From: Simiduia litorea
Lineage (GTDB): Bacteria > Pseudomonadota > Gammaproteobacteria > Pseudomonadales > Cellvibrionaceae
Assembly: GCF_042853465.1 (NCBI RefSeq)
Contig: NZ_AP031497.1
Coordinates: 2,852,001 to 2,916,000, forward strand
Direction: 5' to 3'
Length of the DNA: 64,000 nt
Shown here piece after piece: positions 8,490 to 18,321 of this stretch; within the stretch, counting starts at the first letter, position 1, and every line of letters starts with the position of its first letter. The notes beneath the pieces were generated by a model that did no database searches, had not been told where the DNA came from, and saw only the letters and a program-made list of their open reading frames with translations. The translations under genes were made by a program, and so were the position numbers.

Positions 8490-9908
8490 GTGAAACTATT
8501 ACTGCCAGCCCTGCTGACGCTATTACTCGTGAGCGAACCGAGTTTCAGCAACAACTTGACAACCACGGACTGCCATCTCAAAAACTTACCCAATCTCGCC
8601 GAGTGTTTTAGTCTCGAACGCTTAGAAAACCCAAACGATCCCAACAGCAAAACCTTCACACTTCACGCCGCTCGGTTGACAGCACTGACACCCAGTCAAA
8701 AATCGCCCTTAGTTTTTTTGGCCGGCGGGCCAGGCCAATCTGCTATAGAGGTGGGCGGTCAAGTGGGTCTGGTATTGAAAGCCTTGCTCGCAGATCGCGA
8801 CATCGTGTTCTTAGAACAACGCGGCACGGGTGACAGCAATGGTTTTACATGCGTAGCAGAAGACGAAGACATTTATGCCGACCTATTCAATGTCAGCATG
8901 AGCCGTGAGTTAGCTAAAAGCTGTATTGACGCTTTCACCGGCGACTTGAGCCAATACAACACACCCAATGCCATTGACGATTTTGCCGCCATGGTACAAG
9001 TCATGGGTTACGAAAAAATTAATGTATACGGCGGCTCCTATGGCACCCGCGCGGCATTGGTATTTATGCGCGCTTATCCGAACCTAATCGATAGCGTTAT
9101 TTTAGACAGCATTGCCCCCGTACAATCCATAGTAGGCCCCTTTGCCAGCCACGGTTACCGCGCCTTAAACCTCTTATTTGATGAGTGCGAGGCAACACCG
9201 GATTGCAATAACACTTACCCACAACTGCGCCAAAACTATTGGGCGCTATGGCAAACCGTTGAACAAGCACCAATCGACACCACCATCTATCATCCCACCA
9301 GTTTGCAACCACAGCGGTTTCAGCTAGATCCCAGCAAACTGTTTCAACTCACCATGAGCAACCTCTACAGCCAACAACAGCGCCAATTGTTGCCGGTGGT
9401 TTTTAATCAAGCACATCAGAAAAACTATGCCCCCATGGCAGGGCTACTTGCAGCCAGTGGCGACAACGGTATTTATAGCGGGTTAATGGTAAACATTGTG
9501 TGCAATGAAGATATTCGCCGCGCAACACCCGCCCAACTACAACAGGACACCAACACGCCCTTCGGCGATGTATCAATAAAATTTTGGCAAAGCCTGTGCG
9601 AAACTTGGCCCGCCTATGCCTTGAATGATGATTATTATCTACCTATAAAAAGTGACATTCCCGTGCTGGCGTTATCGGGCGAGCTCGATCCTGTCACGCC
9701 GCCGGCCTGGGGTAATCTCGCGGTTGAACATTTACCTAACGCCACTCACCTTATTGCAAAAAATGCCGGCCATATCGTGGGCTTAAAAGGTTGCGGCCCC
9801 AAGCTGGTTCGACAGTTTTTAAACCAGCCCAATCAACCGCTAGAAAATGCAGATTGCTTAGCTAAATTACCGATGGTGAAATTTATGCGAAGTATCAATG
9901 CCCACTAA
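8490..9908 (+). CDS. Secreted alpha/beta-hydrolase, S33 (tripeptidyl/proline iminopeptidase-like) family
   Basis: Predicted periplasmic serine hydrolase of 472 residues starting at GTG (AAGGA seven bases upstream). The signal peptide is about MKLLLPALLTLLLVSEPSFS. The oxyanion-hole segment FLAGGPGQSA replaces the classic HGGPG. The nucleophile elbow is YGGSYGTRAA, the acid lies in SGELDPVTPP (about residue 400), and the His in KNAGHIVGLKGCG. The C-terminal TAP-like region matches peptidase family S33 members that release N-terminal peptides or hydrolyse esters. It is followed 54 bp later by the ABC exporter genes; a shared transcript is possible but not shown. Confidence 0.82.
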   Translation: MKLLLPALLTLLLVSEPSFSNNLTTTDCHLKNLPNLAECFSLERLENPNDPNSKTFTLHAARLTALTPSQKSPLVFLAGGPGQSAIEVGGQVGLVLKALLADRDIVFLEQRGTGDSNGFTCVAEDEDIYADLFNVSMSRELAKSCIDAFTGDLSQYNTPNAIDDFAAMVQVMGYEKINVYGGSYGTRAALVFMRAYPNLIDSVILDSIAPVQSIVGPFASHGYRALNLLFDECEATPDCNNTYPQLRQNYWALWQTVEQAPIDTTIYHPTSLQPQRFQLDPSKLFQLTMSNLYSQQQRQLLPVVFNQAHQKNYAPMAGLLAASGDNGIYSGLMVNIVCNEDIRRATPAQLQQDTNTPFGDVSIKFWQSLCETWPAYALNDDYYLPIKSDIPVLALSGELDPVTPPAWGNLAVEHLPNATHLIAKNAGHIVGLKGCGPKLVRQFLNQPNQPLENADCLAKLPMVKFMRSINAH

Positions 9909-9962
9909 CCCCGACACTATGCCAAATGAAAGTGAACCCAAACATTTAGGAATGACAACGCC

Positions 9963-10697
9963 ATGCTGCAAGTGCACGCTCTGACCAAGCATTTCGGTAA
10001 ACTTCGCGCTTTGGACAACATGAGTTTTTCGGCCCTTGACGGCGAAATCACCGGCATTTTAGGGCCAAATGGCGCGGGGAAAACCACCGCCTTACGCATA
10101 CTCTACGGGTTATTAAAATCCGAAATGGGCCAAGCATTTGTCGACCAGATTGATGTTGCCAAAGCACCCATAAACGCCCGCAAGCGGCTAGGTGTCTTTC
10201 CCGATAAGTTTGGCCTGTATGAACGTTTAACGGCATTCGAGCAAATTAATTATTTTGCCGGCCTACACGGGCTGCACGGCGCAGCTGGCAAAACCGCCAC
10301 CCATAAGATCATTACACAGCTGGCACTTGACGATATTGCCCAGCGCAGAACCCAGGGCTTCTCACAGGGCCAGCGCATGAAAGTGACGCTAGCACAAGCG
10401 CTGGTGCACAGGCCACAAAACTTGGTATTAGATGAACCCACTCGCGGCCTCGATGTCATGAGCACCCGAATTTTACGCGAGCAACTTAAAAATCTGCGCG
10501 ATGCCGGTCACTGCATCTTATTTTCCAGCCATGTCATGCAGGAAGTTGCAGCGCTGTGCGATAAAGTGATTATCGTCGCCCAAGGCAAAGTTATAGCCAC
10601 AGGTACGCCCCAAGAATTATGTGAGCAAACCGGTGAAACGCAATTGGAAGAAGCCTTTGTAAAACTGATCGGTAGCGACGAGGGCATTGCCGCATGA
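9963..10697 (+). CDS. ABC transporter ATP-binding protein, NatA-like
   Basis: ATPase subunit (244 residues) of an ABC-2 type exporter. Walker A is GPNGAGKTT (about 36-44). The ABC signature is degenerate, FSQGQRMKV, followed by Walker B LVLDEPTRGLDV and the switch His in ILFSSHVMQEV. The permease start overlaps its stop by 4 bp (ATGA). Sequence style and the partner resemble the NatAB sodium-efflux systems, but substrates of this family are easily mis-assigned. Closely related genes move Na+, drugs or peptides. Confidence 0.88.
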   Translation: MLQVHALTKHFGKLRALDNMSFSALDGEITGILGPNGAGKTTALRILYGLLKSEMGQAFVDQIDVAKAPINARKRLGVFPDKFGLYERLTAFEQINYFAGLHGLHGAAGKTATHKIITQLALDDIAQRRTQGFSQGQRMKVTLAQALVHRPQNLVLDEPTRGLDVMSTRILREQLKNLRDAGHCILFSSHVMQEVAALCDKVIIVAQGKVIATGTPQELCEQTGETQLEEAFVKLIGSDEGIAA

Positions 10698-11860
10698 ATC
10701 AAGTTTTCTACACCTTACTGCACAAAGAAATCATCGACGCGCTGCGCGACAAGCGCGCCCTCATGGGCGCCCTGCTATACGCTTTCTTCGGGCCCATGGT
10801 ACTTGCTGCTGCGCTCAATTTTGCCATATCAAACAATGAAGAGGAGCAATCGCTGTACATTGCCATAGAGGGCGCCGCGCACGCACCGATTTTAGTTGAG
10901 CGCTTGGCGCAACAAAATGTTTTCCAACTTGGTACAGGCAATGATAGCGATGAAAAGCGCTGGCGCGAAAAACCAATCACCTTGGTTATTCCCGACAACT
11001 ACCAAAGCCAGATTGAGCAAGCAAAAGAACTGACTCTGACATTAAAAATCAACCAAGCCGATAAGAATCGACAAGCTGCGAGCCATCGCATCAGAGCGGT
11101 ACTACAACAATATGCCAATGAAATTGCGACCTATCGCTTAGTGCTCAGGGGCATTGATGCGCACTTGCTTAATACCTACACCATTGAATTACAAGATCAA
11201 GCCAGCGCGCAGGAAAAAAGTGGCATCGTGATGGGGATGTTGGCGGTATTCGTTTTAATGAGTGTATTTGTTTCAAGCACCAGCATCGCCATTGATACCT
11301 CCGCGGGTGAGCGAGAGCGGCATTCGCTAGAACTCATTCTGACCCAGCCCATATCAACACAACAACTCATCGGTGCCAAGCTCATCGCCGTTGCCATGCT
11401 CGGCACTTTAGGTGCATTACTGACCCTCACCATCACCTCGCTGGTAATGGGTTTCGTACCTTTAGCTAAGATGGGCATCGGCTTTGAACTCGAACCCTTA
11501 ACTATCGCAACGATCATGCTGGCGTTATTGCCCTTAGCTTTTTTTGCCGCAGCGTTTCAATTATTTTGTGCCTTTCAAGCGCGCAGCTTTAAGGAGGCAC
11601 AGTCTTATATTTCGCTCACCATTATGGTGCCCCTCACCATACCCTTCGCCATTCAATTCATGCCCCACAAGCCGGCCTGGATTGACTGGGTGCCCGTTGC
11701 CAGTCAAAGTAATCTGATTGAAACCATCGCCAAAGGCCAAGCTATAGATCTGCTAGCGACAGCCACAGGTGCGGCACTCACTCTCTTACTCTCCGGCCTG
11801 TTAGCGCTTTGGTTAACACGCGCTTTGCGATCGGAAAAAACTATTTTGGCACTCAGTTAA
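10694..11860 (+). CDS. ABC-2 type permease, NatB-like
   Basis: Inner-membrane permease (388 residues) partnering the overlapping ATPase. One TM segment near the N-terminus (about 22-45) is followed by a large extracytoplasmic loop (about 45-180). A cluster of TM segments then covers about 180-380, with the ABC-2/NatB signature region IDTSAGERERHSLELILTQP on the cytoplasmic side. It is expected to form a homodimer with two NatA-like subunits. Na+ extrusion would fit a marine cell that also encodes NhaD and SstT, but the substrate is inferred only from family resemblance. Confidence 0.85.
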   Translation: MNQVFYTLLHKEIIDALRDKRALMGALLYAFFGPMVLAAALNFAISNNEEEQSLYIAIEGAAHAPILVERLAQQNVFQLGTGNDSDEKRWREKPITLVIPDNYQSQIEQAKELTLTLKINQADKNRQAASHRIRAVLQQYANEIATYRLVLRGIDAHLLNTYTIELQDQASAQEKSGIVMGMLAVFVLMSVFVSSTSIAIDTSAGERERHSLELILTQPISTQQLIGAKLIAVAMLGTLGALLTLTITSLVMGFVPLAKMGIGFELEPLTIATIMLALLPLAFFAAAFQLFCAFQARSFKEAQSYISLTIMVPLTIPFAIQFMPHKPAWIDWVPVASQSNLIETIAKGQAIDLLATATGAALTLLLSGLLALWLTRALRSEKTILALS

Positions 11861-11939
11861 CGCCGACGTTTGGCTGGCCCACCTTACGAGGCCATTAGGC
11901 CTTGTTGCACACATCACTTTTTCACCCTTACCAGCGTGC

Positions 11940-12176
11940 TATAGTGTTGACTTGTGCCGACCTCTGGAGGTAGAGTGCGCGCACATCAAGAGAGTGGCTG
12001 ACGCCAACGCCAACCTGCCGAATCTGGGCAAGGTGGTACTCGAACCGAACAGGCTTCCTCAAAGTGGCAAGTTATTCGGAACGAGATGCGGTCTGAATAC
12101 ATCAGGCAATTAAGCAGAAATAGCGGGTTAACGATAACGCGCTAACCGTCAGCCCTCACCTAAGAGGGTTTTTTTA
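11940..12176 (+). ncRNA. Candidate structured RNA of unknown family with intrinsic terminator
   Basis: The 405-bp gap after the ABC permease has no convincing gene but shows RNA-like structure: ACCTC-TG-GAGGT, the palindrome GTGCGCGCAC, a GGTTA...TAACC pair at about 12126-12146, and a terminator hairpin CCCTC-acctaa-GAGGG (12153-12168) followed by seven T. TTGACT at 11947 and TAGAGT at 11971 (18-bp spacer) could serve as a promoter, in which case transcription starts near 11983; TATAGT at 11940 is an alternative -10. The next gene starts 90 bp past the T-run, so this could be a free sRNA or an attenuating leader. It matches no family I can name with confidence. A stop-free reading frame with no early start codon also crosses about 12003-12148, so a decayed coding remnant is possible. 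Confidence 0.35.
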
Positions 12177-12265
12177 TGTGTTTTTTATGTGTGAAAAATG
12201 TATTCCGAATGTGCAAGTGATAGCGCTTTACTTCTATCTTTTCTCATTTTTTTGGAATTTATGAC

Positions 12266-12637
12266 ATGCCACTACACGCTATCTCATCACAGTTTTTAGG
12301 CCAAGCAGCAAAACCTGCACACACCTTGACCGATCACTTCGTGGGCCCGCAACACCCTTTTTTCGGCATCACCAGCCAGCGCTGCCACACCCTGCTGAAA
12401 CTGTCGAACTGGCAACAAAAAGGCATTTTGGAAGGCCACAATTATATTTTTGTAGCGCCCGCTTTTCAGGCAAAGGGTCGAGTTAAAGGCTATTGCATCA
12501 ATCACTGGTCACAGGAAAGCCAGGATTTTGTTAACCAAACTTTCGTTACAGATTTACGTTTAGCCCTGGTACTGGCAAACAGTTTGGCTCAGGGGTTACG
12601 AATGTCTAGCTATAGACATAGACGCATGGCCGCCTGA
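12266..12637 (+). CDS. Hypothetical protein
   Basis: A 123-residue protein with no domain I recognise. It is rich in His and aromatic residues in its first two thirds (HPFFGITSQRCHTLLKL, WQQKGILEGHNYIFVAP) and ends in a basic tail (SSYRHRRMAA). No signal peptide or TM segment is apparent. GGA lies about ten bases before the ATG, which is a weak ribosome site; a second ATG at 12261 is out of frame. The gene lies just after the RNA candidate and ahead of the convergent TonB-receptor cluster. The frame is uninterrupted with plausible composition, so I judge it likely real but unassigned. Confidence 0.5.
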   Translation: MPLHAISSQFLGQAAKPAHTLTDHFVGPQHPFFGITSQRCHTLLKLSNWQQKGILEGHNYIFVAPAFQAKGRVKGYCINHWSQESQDFVNQTFVTDLRLALVLANSLAQGLRMSSYRHRRMAA

Positions 12638-12691
12638 GATCACGGCCTTAGATCAGGCTCCAAACGATTCGCCCACATAACCTCACCCGAG

Positions 12692-12741
12692 TAAAAAAAA
12701 CCCTCGATCCAAATCGCTGTAGTAGCTATTTGGATCGAGGG
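12692..12741 (-). terminator. Strong Rho-independent terminator of TonB receptor 1
   Basis: A 14-bp perfect stem CCCTCGATCCAAAT / ATTTGGATCGAGGG (12701-12714 and 12728-12741) is followed on the minus strand by eight T. It begins 20 bp past the stop of the receptor gene. Confidence 0.92.
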
Positions 12742-12761
12742 CTAGATGATGTTACCGCTTA

Positions 12762-15353
12762 CTAAAAACTGGCGTTCGCTCGCAAATACCAGTAAGCGCC
12801 ATTAAAGCCAAACGGTGATGTTACCGCATACTGCTGGCCTAAATATTTCAGTGTGCCGTTAGCTTCTTTGTCTGGGTATTCATCCGTGATGTTGTCCCCA
12901 CCTATTGATACCGAGTAATTGTCGTTTATATCCAGCGTAAACTGGACATCGACTAAAATGGCACCACTGTAGCTCGCAGCATCAGACGCGTCACCTGGGC
13001 CAAACAAACCACCTGTGCTGGACCAGCCATCGTAGCGGTTCAAGCGCAGCAGACTGCTAAGTTCCATACCCGCAACAGGCTGAACGAAATCAAAACTTAG
13101 TACAGTACTGTGATTGGGAATTTGATTTTCAAGATCATAAACTCTACCAGCATCAATGGTGCCCGCAGCTACATCAGAAACTTCCTGCGTGTTGTAGTTA
13201 TGGCGGAAATCAATATCCAAATTGCCGCCACCTAGTTCATGCCCCGAATGAATATTTAGATCGATACCGGAAACCGTAGAGGTAAATGCGTTAACAAAAT
13301 AGTTACCATTGCTACCCGCCAAAAGATTTGCATCGGGAATACCTGCATCGACTAACAACTGCAGTTCATCCGCGCCAATAGTGAAGCTCTTTAGCGCCAA
13401 TCGATCATTAATTTCAATATTGTAGTAATCCAAGGTGACGTTTACGTTATCCAATGGCGTGTAAACTAAGCCCAAGGTGTAACTAACTGACTCTTCTGGC
13501 ACCAACGCTATCGCTCCCAGCGCGCTGGCGATGGGGTGACTCACGGGGTAAGTGCCACTGGGGACAAGATTGCCCGAGGAATCAGAGGTTGTGGTGACGT
13601 TCAAGGTATTCACTTGACCTGGGGTTGGCGCGCGGAAACCGGTGCTTACAGTGCCACGTAAAGCAAAGTTATCGCTCACATCAAAGCGCGTCGACAACTT
13701 ATAGTCGAGGGTCGAGTCGTAAGCGTCGGAATCCTCATAGCGCAACGCAATAGCGCCAGACCAACGCTCGGTAATATCCGTTTCCAGATCCACATAGGCA
13801 CCGTAGCTGTCGTTTTCAAAGGAGCCCGCAGACTCGGTTGGGAAGCCTTGAAAGCCATCCGATCCGACACCGAATTGCGCATAGGTTGGGCCTACCGCGA
13901 TGGACGCCGTATCGCCTGCGCCTATCTTGTACGTTTCATTTCGCCATTCAAGACCAAAACCCACGTTCAGCGGAGAGTCATCCCAGGTTTTAACAAAATC
14001 AGCATTCACGCTGCTTTCTTGCTGGGTCAGTGTTCCCGGATTAAACGTGGTAGGAGAAAGACGCCCCAAGCTTGGGTTAATACTATCCTCTAATACGTAG
14101 GCCACCTCGTTCTCGGCCGTGCTGGTGCGTAGGTTCCACGTCAGGTTGCTATTGAACTCACCTTTGGCGCCAAACACCAGAGAGTAATCACTAATATCAG
14201 CGCCAAACAAGGGACTGTAGCCACCGGGGAATTGCGTGTGAATGGGGTTCAATAGCGCATAGCCGCTAGGGCTAGTGCCATCCGCGGTAAGGTAGTCGTC
14301 CGGGCTTAAACCAGCCGTCACTATGTCGGTAACCAAAGTATTACTGGCCGCATCCGCAATACCGTCACCGTTAGCATCAATCATTAACGTGGTGCGAGGC
14401 GGGTTGGCCATGTTGTCTGCCGCAGTGGGCAGCACTGGGCCTCGGTAGAAAAAACCAGACAGCGTTTCAGTATCCATATAGCTTGCATGGCCATACAAGG
14501 CCACTGTGTCACTGACGTCATAGCCGGCATTTACAAACAGTTTTACCGACTCAATATCGGGATCTCCCCAGCGCTGGCCAAAACCGTTATAGGGCACCTG
14601 ATCGGCGCCAACAATCTCGGCAATGGCGGCTGCGTCTGGTCTGGCTGTTCCGCGGCTGGTAATTTCGGACGCACTGTATTCACCAGTAACGTTAACAAAA
14701 CCCTGCTCACCAAGCGCAAAACCTGCATTGGCCGACAACGCAGTGCGAGCGCCATCGCCCTCGGAATATTCACCGTACTGGCCACTCAAACTGAAACCTT
14801 CGCTGGCATCGTCCAACACCAAATTCACAACACCGGCAATGGCATCTGAACCGTATTGTGCCGACGCACCGTCGCGCAACACTTCGACACGTTTAATGGC
14901 GGCCGAGGGAAATGCGGAAAAATCGACACCTTGTGAACCTTGGTTTACCGTACCAAGAGGCGCCAGTTGTAAATTCACCAGCGCAGAGCGATGCCTGCGA
15001 CTGCCATTAACCAGCACGAGGGTGTGATCGGGCGACAAATTCCGCAGTGTTACCGGCCTCACAAACGCCGTGCCATCGGCAATGGGAAAACGCTGTGTGT
15101 TCAGCGATGGCATCACTTTCGTCAGTGAGTCGGTTAAATCGGTAGCGCCTTGCTTACTAAAAATCGACCCACTCAATACGTCGATCGGGGAGAGTGTTTC
15201 TGTTGGCGACTGGCCCTCTTTACGGGTACCAATAGTAACCACCTCCTCTAGTAACTCTAAGCTCTGATCCTGCTGAGCGAAGCTTGGTTGTGCTATCACA
15301 CCGGCGACAGCCAATGCTAATAAAGACGGTTTCAAAGCCTGTATCTTTTTCAT
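12762..15353 (-). CDS. TonB-dependent receptor 1 (no STN domain)
   Basis: Outer-membrane TonB-gated beta-barrel of 863 residues. The signal peptide is MKKIQALKPSLLALAVAGVIAQPSFA. The TonB-box region and plug (about 35-190) show LEEVVTIGTR, TLVLVNGSRRHRSALV and VEVLRDGASAQYGSDAIAGV. The barrel ends SPFGFNGAYWYLRANASF with the terminal Phe typical of outer-membrane proteins. GGAG lies six bases before the ATG. It is the third of three paralogous receptors on this strand behind the FecI/FecR-like pair, and shares plug and C-terminal motifs with both. It lacks an STN domain, so it should transport but not signal through FecR. The substrate is unknown. Confidence 0.9.
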   Translation of the reverse strand: MKKIQALKPSLLALAVAGVIAQPSFAQQDQSLELLEEVVTIGTRKEGQSPTETLSPIDVLSGSIFSKQGATDLTDSLTKVMPSLNTQRFPIADGTAFVRPVTLRNLSPDHTLVLVNGSRRHRSALVNLQLAPLGTVNQGSQGVDFSAFPSAAIKRVEVLRDGASAQYGSDAIAGVVNLVLDDASEGFSLSGQYGEYSEGDGARTALSANAGFALGEQGFVNVTGEYSASEITSRGTARPDAAAIAEIVGADQVPYNGFGQRWGDPDIESVKLFVNAGYDVSDTVALYGHASYMDTETLSGFFYRGPVLPTAADNMANPPRTTLMIDANGDGIADAASNTLVTDIVTAGLSPDDYLTADGTSPSGYALLNPIHTQFPGGYSPLFGADISDYSLVFGAKGEFNSNLTWNLRTSTAENEVAYVLEDSINPSLGRLSPTTFNPGTLTQQESSVNADFVKTWDDSPLNVGFGLEWRNETYKIGAGDTASIAVGPTYAQFGVGSDGFQGFPTESAGSFENDSYGAYVDLETDITERWSGAIALRYEDSDAYDSTLDYKLSTRFDVSDNFALRGTVSTGFRAPTPGQVNTLNVTTTSDSSGNLVPSGTYPVSHPIASALGAIALVPEESVSYTLGLVYTPLDNVNVTLDYYNIEINDRLALKSFTIGADELQLLVDAGIPDANLLAGSNGNYFVNAFTSTVSGIDLNIHSGHELGGGNLDIDFRHNYNTQEVSDVAAGTIDAGRVYDLENQIPNHSTVLSFDFVQPVAGMELSSLLRLNRYDGWSSTGGLFGPGDASDAASYSGAILVDVQFTLDINDNYSVSIGGDNITDEYPDKEANGTLKYLGQQYAVTSPFGFNGAYWYLRANASF

Positions 15354-15527
15354 TGCTTACTCCAAGGTTTCATTATGTTTTTATAAAAGCTGTGCGGTAA
15401 CCAAAACGCCCTCTTTCGAAGGCGCTGTAAGATTTAATAAATTAAAAGGATTGAAGTGTTTAAAAAAGGACGCGCATGCCAGACTGGCCACGGGCGTCCA
15501 TCCACGTTACAAAAACACACGTGTTTT

Positions 15528-18098
15528 TTAGAAGCTGTAACTCGCTTTCATGTAATAGAAACTTCCGTTAATACCGAATGGCGATGTTTCATAGTAATAA
15601 GCACCAGACCAAGAAGGTGATGGGTTGCCATTTGCACCGGTGTAACGCATAGGCTCTTGATCGAGCAAGTTGTTAGCGCCAGCTTTAACGGTAAGGTTTT
15701 CATTGAAGTTATAAGCCACCTCCAAATCGAGGGTTATCGCCGCATCGCCCGTTATCGCATCCGAGGAGTCATCGGCGTGAATAGCCAAGTACTCGCCGTA
15801 GTAGTTGGCGCGCAAGAAACCCGAGAAATCACCCCAATACTGAGCCCATGTTAGGTTACCTCGATGATTCGGTAACTCCTCCTCCAGGCGCTGAACATCC
15901 CATGCACTGGTGATGGTATAGCTATCAACTTCCGTCTCGTTATAGTTGTAAGCCATAGAAAAATCGGCAGAACCTCCCAAAAGGTCTGTACCGTAGGTCG
16001 CTACGATATCCACACCTTTGGTTGTCGTATCAAAATCATTTGTGAAGAAATTGAAGTGCGTTAAGGTACCCACTAAATCAGCCGCTGGCATATCACTCGG
16101 CAGAGTTGCGCGAGTTGCATCATCTAACAATTTAGAGTCGGTTACGGTGATGCGATCAGTGACTTCAATTTGATAAAAATCTATGGTCACGTCTACATCA
16201 CCAAAGCCCGCAACCATGCCCAAGGTAATACTTTCGGATTCCTCCGGGGTCAGCTCTTTAGCGCCCAAGGCAACAGAAACCGGATGACTTGGCGCCAAGG
16301 TCGCTACGTTCATTAAACCAAAACCTTCAATATTGGTGGTTTGGGAGTTAACGACGTTTGTTTGACCGACGGTCGGTGCGCGAAAGCCTGTACCCAGCGA
16401 ACCACGGAAGGCGAAGTCATCGGTTAGTGACCAGTTAAAGGTCAGCTTATAGTTGAGTGTGTCACCAAAATCTGAGAACTCTTCGTAACGCAAAGCACCT
16501 CCGACCAACAAGCCATCGGTCAGCTGATGCTCAAGGTCAGTGTAAAGCGCATAGTTGTTACGCTCAAAAGAGCCTGCTGAATCTGGGTGGAAACCTGGGA
16601 AGCCGTGTGAACCAACAGTAAATACCGCCAAGGTATTCGTTGGGTCTGGATCACCCGAGATCACATTGTCCAAATCAGCGTAGCGCCCAGCCTTCCACGA
16701 CGCTGTTTCGCCGGCAACAATTTGGAAACTATCTTCACGCCACTCAGTACCAAAAGCCACACTGGTATCGCCGAACTGGTGAGAGAAGTCTATGTTTATG
16801 GTTTTTTCTTGCTGGATATAAGAGCCCGTATCAAAGTTAGTCGGTGAATCAGGGCCCATAGAAGGGTTTAACGTGTTGTTTAAACCAAAGTTGCTTTCAC
16901 TACGACCAATGCCGGCACTAAAATCGTACGACCAATCGTTCATGAAACCGCCGTCAAAGGTACCGCGCGTGCCGGCTGTTAGGGCACTGTCAGTAACCTT
17001 GCCAACAAAGCGCGGCGTATAACCACCAGAGTACAATTCATTCACCGCCCAGCAGCTATCGGACGCGATGATAGAGGCCAACAGGGGATCAGTCGCTGGA
17101 TTGCCGGTGCCTGCAGGCCCAGTCGTTAAATTACAGTTGCCATCCACATTTGCAATTAGTCGATTGCCATCCCAAGTAAAAACACCTTGGCGGCCATTCG
17201 GGGGACGAAAATAAAAGCCACCATCCGCGCTACGCGTGGCGTGGTTTGCAAACAGGTAAGCTTCACTGTCATTACCAAGCTCCAAACCGGCATTAACGAA
17301 GAAGCTTATGTCATCCTCAATCTTTGGTGAGCCCCAGATCATGCTGGGTGACGGTACGTTTTCTACACCATCAGCAATCAAATTCAAGTCGCGTGAGGAA
17401 GGGCCAGAACGCACAGTATCATCCGCTTGATTCCACTGCAGGCTGGCGTTTACAAAACCATTGCTAGTGAGCGGCATGCCGATATTGGCAGCAATGGTTG
17501 TGGTATCACCATCACCTTCGCCGTATTGGCCGTATTTGACTTCAAGACTGCCACCTTCGGCATCATCTTTAAGTACGAAGTTCATTACTCCGGCAATGGC
17601 ATCTGAACCATATTGTGCTGCGGCGCCATCGCGTAGTACTTCAATTTGTTTAAGTGCGACGCTAGGAATTACGGAAATATCCGGCCCTTGCGCACCCTTA
17701 TTTAAACCGCCCCCTTGGAAAACAATCACTGATGAACGGTGACGACGCTTACCATTGACCAAAACCAAGGTGCTATCAGACGGCAAACCACGTAAATTGA
17801 CCGGGCGGATAATAGATGCTGCATCACTAATGGGCTGCGAGAGAACGTTGAACGAGGGAATGGTGCCCTTCAATAGCTCGAGCATGTCACTGCTACCGGA
17901 CTTCGCTAACTCATCGGCATTAATAACATCCACTGGCACTGGCGAATCTGTGGCTGAGCGCGGCTTAGTACGCGAGCCAACGGTGACAACTTCCTCAAGT
18001 AAATCCATATCACTGGACTGCGCCATGGTGACTGGAGCACCCAAACTTCCGGCCAAAGCAATAACCGACAACGATGTCAGCAAAGGCTTGTTTCTCAT
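15528..18098 (-). CDS. TonB-dependent receptor 2 (no STN domain)
   Basis: Outer-membrane receptor of about 856 residues. The start at 18098 is preferred because a GGGAGAG ribosome site precedes it and the signal peptide (MRNKPLLTSLSVIALAGSLG to MAQ) begins there; the frame extends 60 bases upstream. The plug motifs LLEEVVTVGSR, STLVLVNGKRRHRSSVI and IEVLRDGAAAQYGSDAIAGV, and the C-terminal strand SPFGINGSFYYMKASYSF, are almost the same as in the flanking receptors. This indicates tandem duplication followed by barrel divergence. It lies 175 bp upstream of receptor 1 on the same strand. The ligand is unknown; siderophore, carbohydrate and peptide receptors all share this architecture. Confidence 0.9.
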   Translation of the reverse strand: MRNKPLLTSLSVIALAGSLGAPVTMAQSSDMDLLEEVVTVGSRTKPRSATDSPVPVDVINADELAKSGSSDMLELLKGTIPSFNVLSQPISDAASIIRPVNLRGLPSDSTLVLVNGKRRHRSSVIVFQGGGLNKGAQGPDISVIPSVALKQIEVLRDGAAAQYGSDAIAGVMNFVLKDDAEGGSLEVKYGQYGEGDGDTTTIAANIGMPLTSNGFVNASLQWNQADDTVRSGPSSRDLNLIADGVENVPSPSMIWGSPKIEDDISFFVNAGLELGNDSEAYLFANHATRSADGGFYFRPPNGRQGVFTWDGNRLIANVDGNCNLTTGPAGTGNPATDPLLASIIASDSCWAVNELYSGGYTPRFVGKVTDSALTAGTRGTFDGGFMNDWSYDFSAGIGRSESNFGLNNTLNPSMGPDSPTNFDTGSYIQQEKTINIDFSHQFGDTSVAFGTEWREDSFQIVAGETASWKAGRYADLDNVISGDPDPTNTLAVFTVGSHGFPGFHPDSAGSFERNNYALYTDLEHQLTDGLLVGGALRYEEFSDFGDTLNYKLTFNWSLTDDFAFRGSLGTGFRAPTVGQTNVVNSQTTNIEGFGLMNVATLAPSHPVSVALGAKELTPEESESITLGMVAGFGDVDVTIDFYQIEVTDRITVTDSKLLDDATRATLPSDMPAADLVGTLTHFNFFTNDFDTTTKGVDIVATYGTDLLGGSADFSMAYNYNETEVDSYTITSAWDVQRLEEELPNHRGNLTWAQYWGDFSGFLRANYYGEYLAIHADDSSDAITGDAAITLDLEVAYNFNENLTVKAGANNLLDQEPMRYTGANGNPSPSWSGAYYYETSPFGINGSFYYMKASYSF

Positions 18099-18321
18099 AG
18101 TATCTCTCCCATTGAGACGGTATTTTTTATTTGCATTATTAAACCAAACACGTAGCACTAACCCCTTAAGGGTAGATCACCTACAGAAAGCGATACGGCT
18201 TAGTTTGAAAAAACCGCTATCAATGGGGGAAAAGAAGTACCAATTAGTTATAAAACCTAAAACCACCGCGAAGAGTTAGGATAACAGCACTAAAGTACGT
18301 AGATTAACTAGGATGAATAAA

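Noticed and set aside
10048..10465. Antisense ORFs within the ABC, TonB, gcvP and sortase genes.
   Set aside because: They are long open frames opposite GC-rich coding sequence with low-complexity products and no ribosome sites.
11960..12150. Lysine riboswitch suggested by GAGGTAGAG..GCGC and TCAAGAG near its 5' end.
   Set aside because: The conserved internal blocks (AGGGGA, CGCCGAAG, late ACTGTCA) are not found and no lysine gene follows, so I report it only as an unidentified RNA candidate.
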